Source: Enterococcus raffinosus (GTDB taxonomy: Bacteria > Bacillota > Bacilli > Lactobacillales > Enterococcaceae). From it: a DNA stretch of 33,576 nucleotides. The notes under the pieces are model-generated. The model saw nothing but the letters and a program-made list of their open reading frames with translations. It ran no database searches and was not told the origin of the DNA. Positions 8,367-18,964 of this stretch are shown here, piece after piece. The translations under genes and the position numbers were made by a program. The stretch spans positions 1 to 33,576 of the forward strand of contig NZ_JAHLOS010000046.1 of NCBI RefSeq assembly GCF_018917525.1, written 5' to 3'. Each line of letters begins with the position of its first letter. Within the stretch, counting starts at the first letter, position 1.

Positions 8367-8901
8367 TAAATACACTGTTGGTAAACGCTATGGAAAAGCT
8401 TTGTTTGAACTGGCGATCGAAAATGAAGCCGCCGACACCGTTTATCAAGAGTTGTTGACTGTTCGAGAAATTTGTAAAGAAATTCCCGATCTTGGAAATA
8501 TTTTAACAGATGTTCGCTTGGAAGGCGCTGAGAAGAAAGCCATTATGAATGCTTTCACCGGCGGTTTTGACGGTATTGTTAAAAATTTTCTATTAGTAGT
8601 ATTTGAGTACAATCGTAGTGACGATCTGCCGTTTATGATTGACGAGTTTGAACGTCGCTATGATGAACGCAATAAAATCGCACACGGGACAGTCACTACG
8701 GCTGTTCCACTCTCTGAAGAAAAGAAACATGAACTTGAAGCAAAAGTCGCTGATGTTTTTGGCTACCAGAAGGCCACGTTAACCCCGATCGTTGATAAAT
8801 CAATTCTCGGCGGTGTCATTGTTGAAGCCGATCATCAAGTGATCGACGGCAGCCTCGCCAGCCAATTAAATGGTCTACGAGCAGCACTTAGTAAAAAGTA
8901 G
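8356..8901 (+). CDS. atpH: F1Fo ATP synthase subunit delta
   Basis: 181 residues. The N-terminal six-helix domain (about 1-110, YTVGKRYGKALFELAIENE) binds the top of F1; the C-terminal part includes the family signature LTPIVDKSILGGVIVEADHQVIDGS (about 142-168). The start lies inside atpF, so translation is coupled. Normal length. Confidence 0.95.
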   Translation: MKLDKYTVGKRYGKALFELAIENEAADTVYQELLTVREICKEIPDLGNILTDVRLEGAEKKAIMNAFTGGFDGIVKNFLLVVFEYNRSDDLPFMIDEFERRYDERNKIAHGTVTTAVPLSEEKKHELEAKVADVFGYQKATLTPIVDKSILGGVIVEADHQVIDGSLASQLNGLRAALSKK

Positions 8902-8920
8902 AGAAGAAGAGGTGAAATGA

Positions 8921-10447
<1,527 letters not shown>

Positions 10448-10465
10448 TCGAGGTGAAAAAAGATC

Positions 10466-12791
<2,326 letters not shown>

Positions 12792-12804
12792 AAAGAGGTG
12801 CACG

Positions 12805-13239
12805 ATGGAACAAGAAAAAAACAAAGTTCTGCAAGTGAACGTTGTTACTCCAGACGGCAACGTCTATGATCATAATGCCACCATCGTTGTTGCTAAAACA
12901 GTTGCTGGTGAAATTGGTATTCTACCGAACCATGCACCGATCATTGCACCTCTTGCGATTGATGAAGTTCGGGTTCGTCGAACAGATTCTGATACACACG
13001 TGGACTGGATTGCAGTCAACGGTGGGATCATGGAAGTTCGTGACAACGTGTTGACAATCATCGCTGATACAGCCGAACGTGAACGTGATATTGATGTGTC
13101 TCGTGCTGAACGAGCAAAACAACGTGCAGAAGCGAGAATTCAAGAAGCGCGTGAAAAGCAAGATACCGACCAATTAAGTCGTGCCGAGGTTGCTTTGCAC
13201 CGTGCAATGAATCGAATCAAGGTTTCGAAACATCGTTAA
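12805..13239 (+). CDS. atpC: F1Fo ATP synthase subunit epsilon
   Basis: 144 residues. The N-terminal beta sandwich (about 5-90: [49 protein letters not shown]) is followed by a complete C-terminal two-helix arm (about 95-144), so the inhibitory form is possible. Last gene of the atp operon, 13 bases after atpD, and followed by a terminator. Confidence 0.97.
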   Translation: MEQEKNKVLQVNVVTPDGNVYDHNATIVVAKTVAGEIGILPNHAPIIAPLAIDEVRVRRTDSDTHVDWIAVNGGIMEVRDNVLTIIADTAERERDIDVSRAERAKQRAEARIQEAREKQDTDQLSRAEVALHRAMNRIKVSKHR

Positions 13240-13245
13240 TTCTTT

Positions 13246-13334
13246 TACAGGTTGTGACAGAAATAATTTCTGGAACCTGTGAATACAAATTTTTAGTGCT
13301 GCAAAAGTTGATATGGCTTTTGCAGCATTTTTTT
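13246..13334 (+). terminator. Terminator of the atp operon
   Basis: The main hairpin pairs TGCTGCAAAAG 13297-13307 with CTTTTGCAGCA 13317-13327 perfectly, then seven T. Just upstream is a second stem, ACAGGTT 13247-13253 with AACCTGT 13274-13280 enclosing CAGAA and TTCTG, without a T run; it may protect the mRNA 3' end. Confidence 0.9.
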
Positions 13335-13452
13335 ATTTTGTCAAAAGGCAGGCAAACAAGAGCTGTCATAGCGAGTATTTTCCTGATCGTCTTTTTATCG
13401 TTTTCTACGCAGTATTTGATTGTCAATGAACGGAATTTAATTGGGAAAAGAG

Positions 13453-14064
13453 TTATTCCCGCGGTGTCTCAGGCGGTCCTTCTTTGTTTTTCTTCCTGAT
13501 TCTGTGAAGCCATTGAAGCAGTCTGTTTTGTTCTTTCGTGTCTTGGTTTGATAACTCGGTTTTCATTAAAGGCATAGCGTCTGATTTCTGATCGTTAAGC
13601 TGGTTATTGCTTGATTGTGGAAGCGACTCTTTTTCTACTTTGATCGCTACCTTTTCTGCGTCCTCAATGGTCGTTAATTGTTTAAAGTAGTGGCCATGTG
13701 GCGTTGCTGGTAGTACAGATGGTTTTGGAGCCGTCACTGTCACAGGATTCTCCGGTTTTTCCGCGACTTCAAAGCAACGTACTTCCTCACAGGTAGCTTC
13801 CTCAACGGGCTCTCCATCATAACGAACGCCTCTTGTTTCATGTTCTGGATCGAATATCAGGGTTTCTTTATAGTTCACGACCTTGGCAGTGACCACAGAA
13901 TCAAATAGTTTTACGCCGTTTTGTGTACAAATGTCTAAGTTCGTCAATAATTCGCAAGCTTCTTTGATCTGCGGGGCCGATAAGTTGGGATCGAGGCCTT
14001 TGTATTTCCAATTGTGGGTTCCACCATCACTTTTTCCAAAGGTGGCAATTAAATCCTTGGTCAT
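13453..14064 (-). CDS. DUF2922-domain protein with a long charged C-terminal extension
   Basis: 203 residues. Residues 1-70 match the DUF2922 pattern seen in the 70-residue protein encoded two genes upstream: K-x-x-A-T-F-x-x-S, H-x-W, then L-T-x-x-x-x-C-x-x-x-G-x-x-L-F and a final strand KETLIF. The rest (about 75-203) is not seen in the short version: it has many Glu, Lys, Pro and Gln, two cysteines (CEEVRC), no predicted membrane segment, and ends with a basic stretch LLQWLHRIRKKNKEG. The role of DUF2922 is unknown. RBS AAGGAA lies 8 bases upstream. Last gene of the minus-strand cluster; it is separated from the preceding gene by 61 bases. What the extension does cannot be said. Confidence 0.7.
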   Translation of the reverse strand: MTKDLIATFGKSDGGTHNWKYKGLDPNLSAPQIKEACELLTNLDICTQNGVKLFDSVVTAKVVNYKETLIFDPEHETRGVRYDGEPVEEATCEEVRCFEVAEKPENPVTVTAPKPSVLPATPHGHYFKQLTTIEDAEKVAIKVEKESLPQSSNNQLNDQKSDAMPLMKTELSNQDTKEQNRLLQWLHRIRKKNKEGPPETPRE

Positions 14065-14125
14065 TGTTCTATTCCTTTCTTTTAATGTTTAATCTGCGTA
14101 GTTTTTTTATATTAGATCTTTTTTA

Positions 14126-14512
14126 TCAAGGTTCGCCGGTTTCTTCTGGTCGGACAAATGACATAAGGGAGCGGGCGACAGAGACGACTTTCTCACCGAA
14201 TTTCTTTACTGGAAAGACTCTTAATTTTAAGGTCTTCCATTCCGGTGCCATAAAGTAGTCCTCAAAATAGTAGAAGAGTCGTTTCATCGTGCGCGTCGCT
14301 TTGGTATGCATAAATACTTCGCGGACAAGATCCTTTAGAAAATGATCAAACTCCGCCGCTCCTAATTGGCAGCGAACTTTTAAGGCTAAAATGTATTTAA
14401 TCGTGACACTGCTGTTCTGTGTTTCATGGTAGAAATTAGTGATTCGCTGTTCGAGTGTTTTTGCTTTTAAGTTGAATAACTGCCGGAAGGACAGTGTTTG
14501 TATGACATTCAT
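14126..14512 (-). CDS. Unknown basic protein in the DUF1659/DUF2922 cluster
   Basis: 128 residues, starting MNVIQTLSFRQLFNLKAKTLEQR. No family recognised. The sequence looks mainly helical in its first half (about 10-75) with aromatic and basic residues later (FYYFEDYFMAPEWKTLKLRVFPVKKFGEK), and has no membrane segment or signal peptide. Net charge is clearly positive, so a nucleic-acid or membrane-surface contact is possible but not shown. RBS AAAGGATG is upstream. A stable hairpin sits between it and the preceding gene, which could lower its expression compared with the two genes before it. Seen position and strand make it part of the same transcript. Confidence 0.6.
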   Translation of the reverse strand: MNVIQTLSFRQLFNLKAKTLEQRITNFYHETQNSSVTIKYILALKVRCQLGAAEFDHFLKDLVREVFMHTKATRTMKRLFYYFEDYFMAPEWKTLKLRVFPVKKFGEKVVSVARSLMSFVRPEETGEP

Positions 14513-14544
14513 TGATTCTCATCCTTTCATTCTCATTAGTAGGA

Positions 14545-14575
14545 GAGGAGAGCGGCAAGACCACCGCTGCTCCTC
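14545..14575 (-). promoter_or_regulatory. Intercistronic hairpin inside the small-protein cluster
   Basis: GAGGAG-AGCGG at 14545-14555 pairs with CCGCT and CTCCTC at 14564-14575, an 11-bp stem with one bulged base. On the minus strand it follows the short DUF2922 gene by 6 bases and has no T run, so it may be a partial terminator or an mRNA end-stabiliser that favours the two upstream genes. Confidence 0.55.
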
Positions 14576-14581
14576 AGTGAC

Positions 14582-14794
14582 TTAAAAAATAATCGTTTCA
14601 ATTGTTTCGACATATTTGGCGGTTTCGATGGTGTGGAATAATTCCGCGCCATCTTTCTGACAAAGCTTTACGCCCGTCATGCGTTGTAACAATCCTTTGA
14701 TCTCTGTGTCGGTCTTTTGAGTATCAGTATCATTGAAGCTCCAGGTATGATTTTTCCCTAAGCTGTTTTTAAAGGTTGCAACGATTTTTAACAT
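14582..14794 (-). CDS. DUF2922 small protein
   Basis: 70 residues, the normal length of the DUF2922 family: MLKIVATFKNSLGKNHTW, then LLQRMTGVKLCQKDGAELFHTIETAKYVETIETIIF. The strand-strand-helix-strand order and the G-A-E-L-F segment are shared with the N-terminal part of the 203-residue protein at the end of the cluster. Function is not known; in other Firmicutes it is often next to a DUF1659 gene, as here. RBS AAGGAA is 8 bases before the ATG. The gap to the DUF1659 gene is 22 bases. Confidence 0.85.
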   Translation of the reverse strand: MLKIVATFKNSLGKNHTWSFNDTDTQKTDTEIKGLLQRMTGVKLCQKDGAELFHTIETAKYVETIETIIF

Positions 14795-14816
14795 CTTTCA
14801 TGTTCCTTTCTATGAT

Positions 14817-15020
14817 TTATTTGGTATAGCGCGATTGACTGGTCAGGATCACACCGTCTAGCTGACTGCCTTCAACTGATAAGGCTTTCATAATTTGTCC
14901 CAATTCCAATACTTTTTCTTCGCTGGGGTCATCCATCACATTCGTAAAAGTGATCTTCTTAGTTTTTTCTCCACCTGCATCGATTTCTACTTGTAGTTTA
15001 TTGCCAATATTTTGAATCAT
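14817..15020 (-). CDS. DUF1659 small protein
   Basis: 67 residues: MIQNIGNKLQVEIDAGGEKTKKITFTNV, then EKVLELGQIMKALSVEGSQLDGVILTSQSRYTK. This fits the DUF1659 family (short, strand-rich N-terminus, one helix, final strand with a basic end). Function unknown. A perfect AGGAGG lies 8 bases upstream, much better than the sites of the other three genes, so this first gene is probably the most highly translated. No clear sigma-A promoter was found between it and the repeat region at 15082-15199. Confidence 0.85.
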   Translation of the reverse strand: MIQNIGNKLQVEIDAGGEKTKKITFTNVMDDPSEEKVLELGQIMKALSVEGSQLDGVILTSQSRYTK

Positions 15021-15081
15021 GGTTATTTCCTCCTAATTTTTTTTGTTTCCGGCCGGTGACTAAAAGATAAACGATTTCAAA

Positions 15082-15199
15082 AAAAAGTGCGAATCGCAAA
15101 TTGACTAAAAGAGGGTCAATTTAACCTGTTTTTGGGTAAAAAGTGCTGTTTTTGATGAAAAAGCGGTCAAATTGGGGGTGAAATGGTCAATTTGCGATT
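15082..15199. promoter_or_regulatory. Repeat-rich control region between the small-protein cluster and a divergent promoter
   Basis: A perfect 14-bp inverted repeat, AATCGCAAATTGAC at 15092-15105 and GTCAATTTGCGATT at 15186-15199, frames the region. Inside it, the core GGTCAA(A/T)(A/T)T occurs at 15114-15122, 15165-15173 and 15185-15193 (the last two exactly 20 bases apart), and AAATTGAC 15098-15105 faces GTCAATTT 15115-15122. Two 20-base direct units, beginning TGTTTTTG at 15127 and 15147, match at 15 positions, and AAAAAGTGC occurs at 15082 and 15138. The rightmost repeat abuts the -35 box of the plus-strand promoter. This looks like an operator array for a dimeric DNA-binding protein; which one is not known. 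Confidence 0.6.
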
Positions 15200-15228
15200 T
15201 TACAAACGGAATAGGAATGTAGTATAAT
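15200..15228 (+). promoter_or_regulatory. Sigma-A-type promoter, divergent from the small-protein cluster
   Basis: TTACAA at 15200-15205, 17-base spacer, consensus TATAAT at 15223-15228. The operator-like inverted repeat ends at the -35 box, so a bound protein could block it. It would drive the amber-interrupted reading frame at 15316. Confidence 0.7.
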
Positions 15229-15315
15229 TAATTTTTTTATAAAACGGTTACATTGGCTGTTTTAAGAGAAGTATCGTAATCAAAAGCTGGTGTCAGTAAT
15301 ATAGGAGAAAGAAAA

Positions 15316-15606
15316 ATGCGTCCACATTTTACGACCCGACAAAATGGTGTATAGTTCCCAATTAGAAGTAAAAAGTCAAGAGTAAAATCAATAGACAGTA
15401 AAGAGCAAAAGACCTGTCCTTCATTTGATAGATTTTGCGACTGGATACTATGCGGGAAGAAGTTTCAAAATATGCTCTCCGAAACATTCATCGAAAAAAT
15501 AGAGGAAAAGAGGTTCGCAAAAATAGATTGTTACGTTGATAATTGTTGGAAAATAAGTAAAGGATTTTTAAAAGGGCTTTCCAAGAAGAAACGGATTTAT
15601 TTTTAG
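15316..15606 (+). pseudogene. Possible small gene split by one in-frame amber codon
   Basis: ATG at 15316 has AGGAG 8 bases upstream and a good promoter 88 bases upstream, but meets TAG at 15352-15354 after 12 codons. The same frame then stays open for 83 codons to a TAG at 15604-15606, encoding a basic, lysine- and cysteine-rich sequence with CPSFDRFCDWILCGKKF and later CYVDNCWKISKGFLKGL (five cysteines). If the amber codon is a mutation the ancestral protein would be 96 residues. Alternatives are a 12-residue leader peptide followed by non-coding RNA, or chance openness in AT-rich DNA. A 44-codon part from ATG 15472 is also possible, but has no ribosome site. No homologue is recognised. The rest of 15021-15740 has no other gene that can be supported. 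Confidence 0.35.
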
Positions 15607-15698
15607 TAGACTTAAGAGAGAAAAATAAACATTAAGTTTTTTAAAAGTTTCTGTACAGTCCTTTGGGTATTCAAAGTATTCTTCTTTACCTGAATCTG

Positions 15699-15707
15699 TG
15701 ATATAAT
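15699..15707 (+). promoter_or_regulatory. Extended -10 promoter for DUF1146-murA
   Basis: TGA-TATAAT, a TGn extended -10 with consensus hexamer at 15702-15707, 34 bases before the DUF1146 start. No good -35. Confidence 0.6.
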
Positions 15708-15740
15708 CCAACTGTTGATTTTTTTGAAAGGAACGAAGTT

Positions 15741-15974
15741 ATGCAAGTATATGGAATCGATGCAATCGTTAGAATCGTCTCGCATTTTTCCTTTATCTAC
15801 TTAGCTTTTTGGGCTTTGAGATCATTACGAATAGAAAATCTTTTCAAAGCGTTTAAAGAAACGCAGGTTCGCCTAGTGATTATCCTGCTGGCGATCACGT
15901 TAGGTTTTACTTGTAGTACGTTTTTCTTAGAAATCATTCTTTTGTGCAAAAATATCTTTTTGACATTTAATTAA
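15741..15974 (+). CDS. DUF1146 membrane protein (YwzB type)
   Basis: 77 residues with two membrane segments (about 14-29 and 44-66). The conserved short core [16 protein letters not shown] between them marks the DUF1146 family. It is usually encoded just before murA in Firmicutes, as here, which suggests a link with cell-envelope growth, but no activity is known. RBS AAAGGA is 8 bases upstream. The gap to murA is 50 bases. Confidence 0.85.
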   Translation: MQVYGIDAIVRIVSHFSFIYLAFWALRSLRIENLFKAFKETQVRLVIILLAITLGFTCSTFFLEIILLCKNIFLTFN

Positions 15975-16024
15975 GTAAGGTACATATACGAAATAATCGA
16001 CTAGCATTTTTTGGAGGGAATACA

Positions 16025-17326
16025 ATGGAAGAGATCATCGTTCGTGGTGGTAAACAATTAGAAGGAACAGTACATATCGAAGGTGCAAAAAATGCTGTGC
16101 TACCAATTTTAGCTGCGACATTATTGGCTGAAGAAGGAACCTCAACTTTGAGCAATGTTCCAATCTTATCTGATGTCTTTACCATGAATCAAGTGATTCG
16201 TTATTTGAATACAGACGTTGAATTTAATGAAGAAACGAAAGAAATTACAGTGGATGCAACACGTCAATTAAACGTGGAAGCTCCTTATGAATATGTAAGC
16301 AAGATGCGTGCATCAATTGTTGTAATGGGTCCGTTACTGGCTCGCAATGGTCATGCTAAAGTGGCAATGCCCGGCGGCTGTGCAATTGGCAAGCGTCCGA
16401 TTGATTTGCATTTAAAAGGATTCCAAGCATTAGGTGCGAAAATCATTCAAAAAAATGGCTATATTGAAGCTATTGCGGATGAATTAGTTGGGGATACTAT
16501 CTATTTGGATTTCCCAAGTGTTGGCGCAACGCAAAATATCATGATGGCTGCCGTTAAAGCAAAAGGCACAACGGTGATTGAAAACGTTGCTCGTGAACCT
16601 GAAATTGTTGATTTAGCCAATTTCTTAAATAAAATGGGTGCTCATATCCATGGTGCTGGTACAGAAACAATGCGTATCGAAGGTGTGGATCATCTGCATG
16701 CAGTGTCTCATCCAATCGTTCAAGACCGTATCGAAGCTGGAACTTTCATGGTTGCCGCAGCGATGACTGAAGGAAATGTGTTGATTGATGGTGCAATTCC
16801 AGAACATAACCGTCCTTTGATCTCTAAATTAATCGAAATGGGCGTTAAGATTTCCGAAGAAAACGATGGTTTACGTGTAATCGGACCTAAATCATTAAAG
16901 GCAACGGACATTAAAACAATGCCTCACCCTGGTTTCCCAACAGATATGCAGGCGCAAATGACAGCCATTCAATTGGTTGCTGATGGTGTCAGCACAACGA
17001 CAGAAACTGTTTTTGAAAATCGTTTCCAACATTTAGAAGAAATGCGCAGAATGAATGCACAAGTCAAAATCGATAACAATGTTGCTTTGATTAAAGGTGC
17101 TTCAGAGCTGCAAGGAGCAGAAGTGTACGCGACTGATTTACGCGCAGCTGCAGCATTAGTTTTAGCTGGATTGCGAGCAAATGGTATTACACGTGTACGT
17201 AACTTGAAGTATTTAGACCGTGGATACTATCAGTTCCATAAAAAACTGCAACAATTAGGTGCGGATGTGGAACGTGTGGATACTGAAAGCAAAAAAGCAA
17301 CGGATGCCGCAACTGTCTTAGTTTAA
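16025..17326 (+). CDS. murA: UDP-N-acetylglucosamine 1-carboxyvinyltransferase
   Basis: 433 residues. First committed step of peptidoglycan precursor synthesis: transfer of enolpyruvate from PEP to UDP-GlcNAc, in the cytoplasm. K22-N23 lies in the conserved EGAKNAVLP, and the catalytic cysteine is C119 in [16 protein letters not shown], so the enzyme should be sensitive to fosfomycin. The [20 protein letters not shown] block near the end is also standard. RBS GGAGGG is upstream. Low-GC Gram-positives often have two murA copies; this is the one linked to atp and DUF1146. Only one copy is in the window. Confidence 0.97.
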   Translation: MEEIIVRGGKQLEGTVHIEGAKNAVLPILAATLLAEEGTSTLSNVPILSDVFTMNQVIRYLNTDVEFNEETKEITVDATRQLNVEAPYEYVSKMRASIVVMGPLLARNGHAKVAMPGGCAIGKRPIDLHLKGFQALGAKIIQKNGYIEAIADELVGDTIYLDFPSVGATQNIMMAAVKAKGTTVIENVAREPEIVDLANFLNKMGAHIHGAGTETMRIEGVDHLHAVSHPIVQDRIEAGTFMVAAAMTEGNVLIDGAIPEHNRPLISKLIEMGVKISEENDGLRVIGPKSLKATDIKTMPHPGFPTDMQAQMTAIQLVADGVSTTTETVFENRFQHLEEMRRMNAQVKIDNNVALIKGASELQGAEVYATDLRAAAALVLAGLRANGITRVRNLKYLDRGYYQFHKKLQQLGADVERVDTESKKATDAATVLV

Positions 17327-17336
17327 GGATTCCGGT

Positions 17337-17812
17337 TACGTATGAATAAGGATTTCAGTTCCTCTTTTCGCAGTATTTTTGGCTGAGCCAGAAAAAACTA
17401 AGCACAAGCAGTCAAAAGTAAAAGAAGTATAGAGGAATGACATACGGCATGAAAATGGGACTAATTTTTCTGCGAGAAAAATTAATCCATACGTATGAAT
17501 AAGGATTTCAGTTCCTCTTTTCGCAGTATTTTTGGCTGAGCCAGAAAAAACTAAGCGCAAGCAGTCAAAAGTAAAAGAAGTATAGAGGAATGACATACGG
17601 CATGAAAATGGGACTAATTTTTCTGCGAGAAAAATTAATCCATACGTATGAATAAGGATTTCAGTTCCTCTTTTCGCAGTATTTTTGGCTGAGCCAGAAA
17701 AACTAAGCGCAAGCAGTCAAAAAAGTAAAAGAAGTATAGAGGAATGACATACGGCATGAAAATGGGACTAATTTTTCTGCGAGAAAAATTAATCCATACG
17801 TATGAATAAGGA
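17337..17812 (+). repeat. Three tandem 153-bp direct repeats plus a 16-bp partial fourth
   Basis: Units start at TACGTATGAATAAGGA at 17337, 17490 and 17643, with a partial fourth at 17797; periods are 153, 153 and 154. Copies differ only at one base (copy 1 has AAGCAC where the others have AAGCGC) and in two A-run lengths in copy 3. Each unit holds the palindrome CATACGTATG at its junction, a perfect 10-bp hairpin TAATTTTTCT-GCG-AGAAAAATTA, a GGC-TGA-GCC stem with T and A flanks, and TTCCTCT facing AGAGGAA about 80 bases away. The partial fourth unit supplies the ribosome binding site AATAAGGAG of epuA, so the array looks like a duplicated 5' leader. Minus-strand reading frames across it are by-products of the 153-base period. 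Confidence 0.95.
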
Positions 17813-17820
17813 GTGGATTT

Positions 17821-17997
17821 ATGAGTTCTGGAGAACATATCTTACGCAGCTTAATTCGGATTGTAGCGATCTTACTTGCAGGTGTTTTATTATTTATCAT
17901 CGGCAGTATGATTGGTTATGGTGCAATGGGTGGCGGAAATCCATTTAAAGTGCTTATGCCAGATGTTTGGCGTCATATTTTAGAGTTCGTTCATTAG
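17821..17997 (+). CDS. epuA: EpuA-type small membrane protein (annotated as RNA polymerase beta-associated family)
   Basis: 58 residues: MSSGEHILRSLIRIVAILLAGVLLFIIGSMIGYG forms one membrane helix (about 11-32), followed by GAMGGGNPFKVLMPDVWRHILEFVH. The GxGGNPF-x-V-x-x-P-x-x-W-x-H segment is the hallmark of the family called EpuA or, somewhat misleadingly, DNA-directed RNA polymerase subunit beta in databases. Usually just downstream of murA, as here. RBS AAGGAG is 6 bases upstream and lies in the last repeat unit. Function is not established. Confidence 0.85.
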   Translation: MSSGEHILRSLIRIVAILLAGVLLFIIGSMIGYGAMGGGNPFKVLMPDVWRHILEFVH

Positions 17998-18031
17998 TAT
18001 TCTAGATAAAAGCTGATTTTGATCATTCATA

Positions 18032-18069
18032 AGGGATTGCTCCAGATTTTTGGTGCGGTCTCTTTTTTT
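18032..18069 (+). terminator. Terminator after epuA
   Basis: GGGATTGC-TCC pairs with GGT-GCGGTCTC (several G-U pairs, one mismatch) around a short T-rich loop and is followed by seven T. Confidence 0.75.
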
Positions 18070-18150
18070 ATGAAATTATCACGTGATGAGGATTACAGAA
18101 TTATTGTTCATCATGAAGTTTAAATTTTGATGACCAACGAAGGACGTTTC

Positions 18151-18178
18151 TTGCTTTATTTTACAAGAACAGTAAAAT
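18151..18178 (+). promoter_or_regulatory. Probable promoter of yidD
   Basis: TTGCTT at 18151-18156, 16-base spacer, TAAAAT at 18173-18178, 46 bases before the yidD start. Moderate match to sigma-A consensus. Confidence 0.45.
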
Positions 18179-18223
18179 GGTATCGAGCTGATTGATTACC
18201 AAGAATTATTTTGAGGTGTAGAA

Positions 18224-18514
18224 ATGAATATTATTAGTAAAGGTTTAATTGGTTTGGTACATGGTTATCAACGGTTTATCTCACCGCTGACTCAGCCATC
18301 TTGTCGGTATTATCCAACATGCTCGAGCTACATGATTAAGGCAATACAGGTTCACGGAGCCTTCAAAGGGTTTTTGATGGGAATTTCACGGATTTTACGC
18401 TGTCATCCATTTGCGAAAGCCGGTTTTGATTATGTACCGACAACATTTTCCTTACGGAAGAACCTTATCGACCAAGAGGAACCAGATTATGAAAAACTAC
18501 ATAAAAGTTCTTAG
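18224..18514 (+). CDS. yidD: Membrane protein insertion efficiency factor YidD
   Basis: 96 residues, with the full family signature: [49 protein letters not shown], including the three cysteines C27, C33 and C60. The N-terminal amphipathic helix attaches it to the inner face of the membrane, where it helps the YidC insertase. The C-terminal tail after GFDYVP is variable. RBS GAGGTG is 8 bases upstream. YidC itself is not in the window. A weak 30-codon frame at 18524 follows but has no good ribosome site. Confidence 0.95.
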   Translation: MNIISKGLIGLVHGYQRFISPLTQPSCRYYPTCSSYMIKAIQVHGAFKGFLMGISRILRCHPFAKAGFDYVPTTFSLRKNLIDQEEPDYEKLHKSS

Positions 18515-18756
18515 AGACGAAAAATGATTTCAAATACTCAATGGAAAGAACGTTATCAGTATCTGTATCCAATTGAGAGAATGAAGAGCAAAATTGTTTA
18601 TAGAGTTATTCTATAGATTAGAAAAAGACGCTTCATTTTTCTTCTTTTAACTGTAAATAGAGGTTTGTATTAGTAAAATCAAAAAATTTTCCCCTTTCAC
18701 CCTGTCGCTGAAGTGGTTGATGAATAAGGCAGTAAGTAAATAAATATAGTTATTTT

Positions 18757-18803
18757 AAAGAAATCTCTTTAACCATTTATCAGTTAAAGGGATTTCTTTT
18801 TTT
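18757..18803 (+). terminator. Strong terminator upstream of the liv promoter
   Basis: A 17-bp stem, AAAGAAATCTCTTTAAC 18757-18773 with the matching arm at 18783-18799 (one G-U pair), nine-base loop and a run of T to 18803. It closes the yidD transcript or insulates the liv promoter. The stretch 18515-18756 shows no supportable gene and no T-box or other riboswitch core. Confidence 0.85.
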
Positions 18804-18829
18804 GTTATTTGATAGATTAGGTAAAGGGT

Positions 18830-18843
18830 TGTAAGCGCTATAA
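18830..18843 (+). promoter_or_regulatory. Putative cre site (CcpA binding)
   Basis: TGTAAGCGCTATAA matches the cre consensus TGWAARCGYTWNCW at 13 of 14 positions. It is centred about 90 bases before the expected transcription start of the liv operon, a place more often linked to CcpA activation than to repression. Confidence 0.65.
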
Positions 18844-18870
18844 ATTGTTTGAGTATTGCCGAATTATTAA

Positions 18871-18885
18871 AATATTCAGAAAATT
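18871..18885 (+). promoter_or_regulatory. Putative CodY box of the liv operon
   Basis: AATATTCAGAAAATT differs from the CodY consensus AATTTTCWGAAAATT at one position only and ends three bases before the -35 box. CodY is the Firmicutes repressor that responds to branched-chain amino acids and GTP, which fits the transport genes downstream. Confidence 0.75.
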
Positions 18886-18888
18886 TAA

Positions 18889-18917
18889 TTGACAGTGAGA
18901 GAATTTTCCTATATATT
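18889..18917 (+). promoter_or_regulatory. livJ: Promoter of the liv operon
   Basis: Consensus TTGACA at 18889-18894, 17-base spacer, TATATT at 18912-18917, 47 bases before livJ. One of the best sigma-A promoters in the window. A degenerate second CodY-like half (AATTTTC at 18902) lies in the spacer. Confidence 0.85.
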
Positions 18918-18964
18918 CTTTATTATCTTAACGAATTATCATTATTTTATCAGGGGGTAACAGG

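Noticed and set aside
15021-15240. Iteron-type replication origin of an integrated element
   Set aside because: The repeats look like iterons but there is no replication initiator, integrase or attachment site around them; an operator is the simpler reading.
17337-17812. CRISPR array
   Set aside because: The units are 153-bp contiguous direct repeats without variable spacers and there are no cas genes nearby.
17336-17900. Overlapping minus-strand frames with a 51-residue internal repeat across the tandem array
   Set aside because: The repeat period of 153 bases is divisible by three, which keeps any frame open by repetition. There is no ribosome site, the third unit shifts the frame, and the frames run into the start of epuA.
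18524-18616. 30-codon frame after yidD
   Set aside because: Weak ribosome site, no recognisable sequence and AT-rich surroundings; not supportable as a gene.
18660-18803. T-box or amino-acid riboswitch before livJ
   Set aside because: No T-box core, specifier loop or other known riboswitch core was found, and the strong terminator lies upstream of the liv promoter rather than after it.
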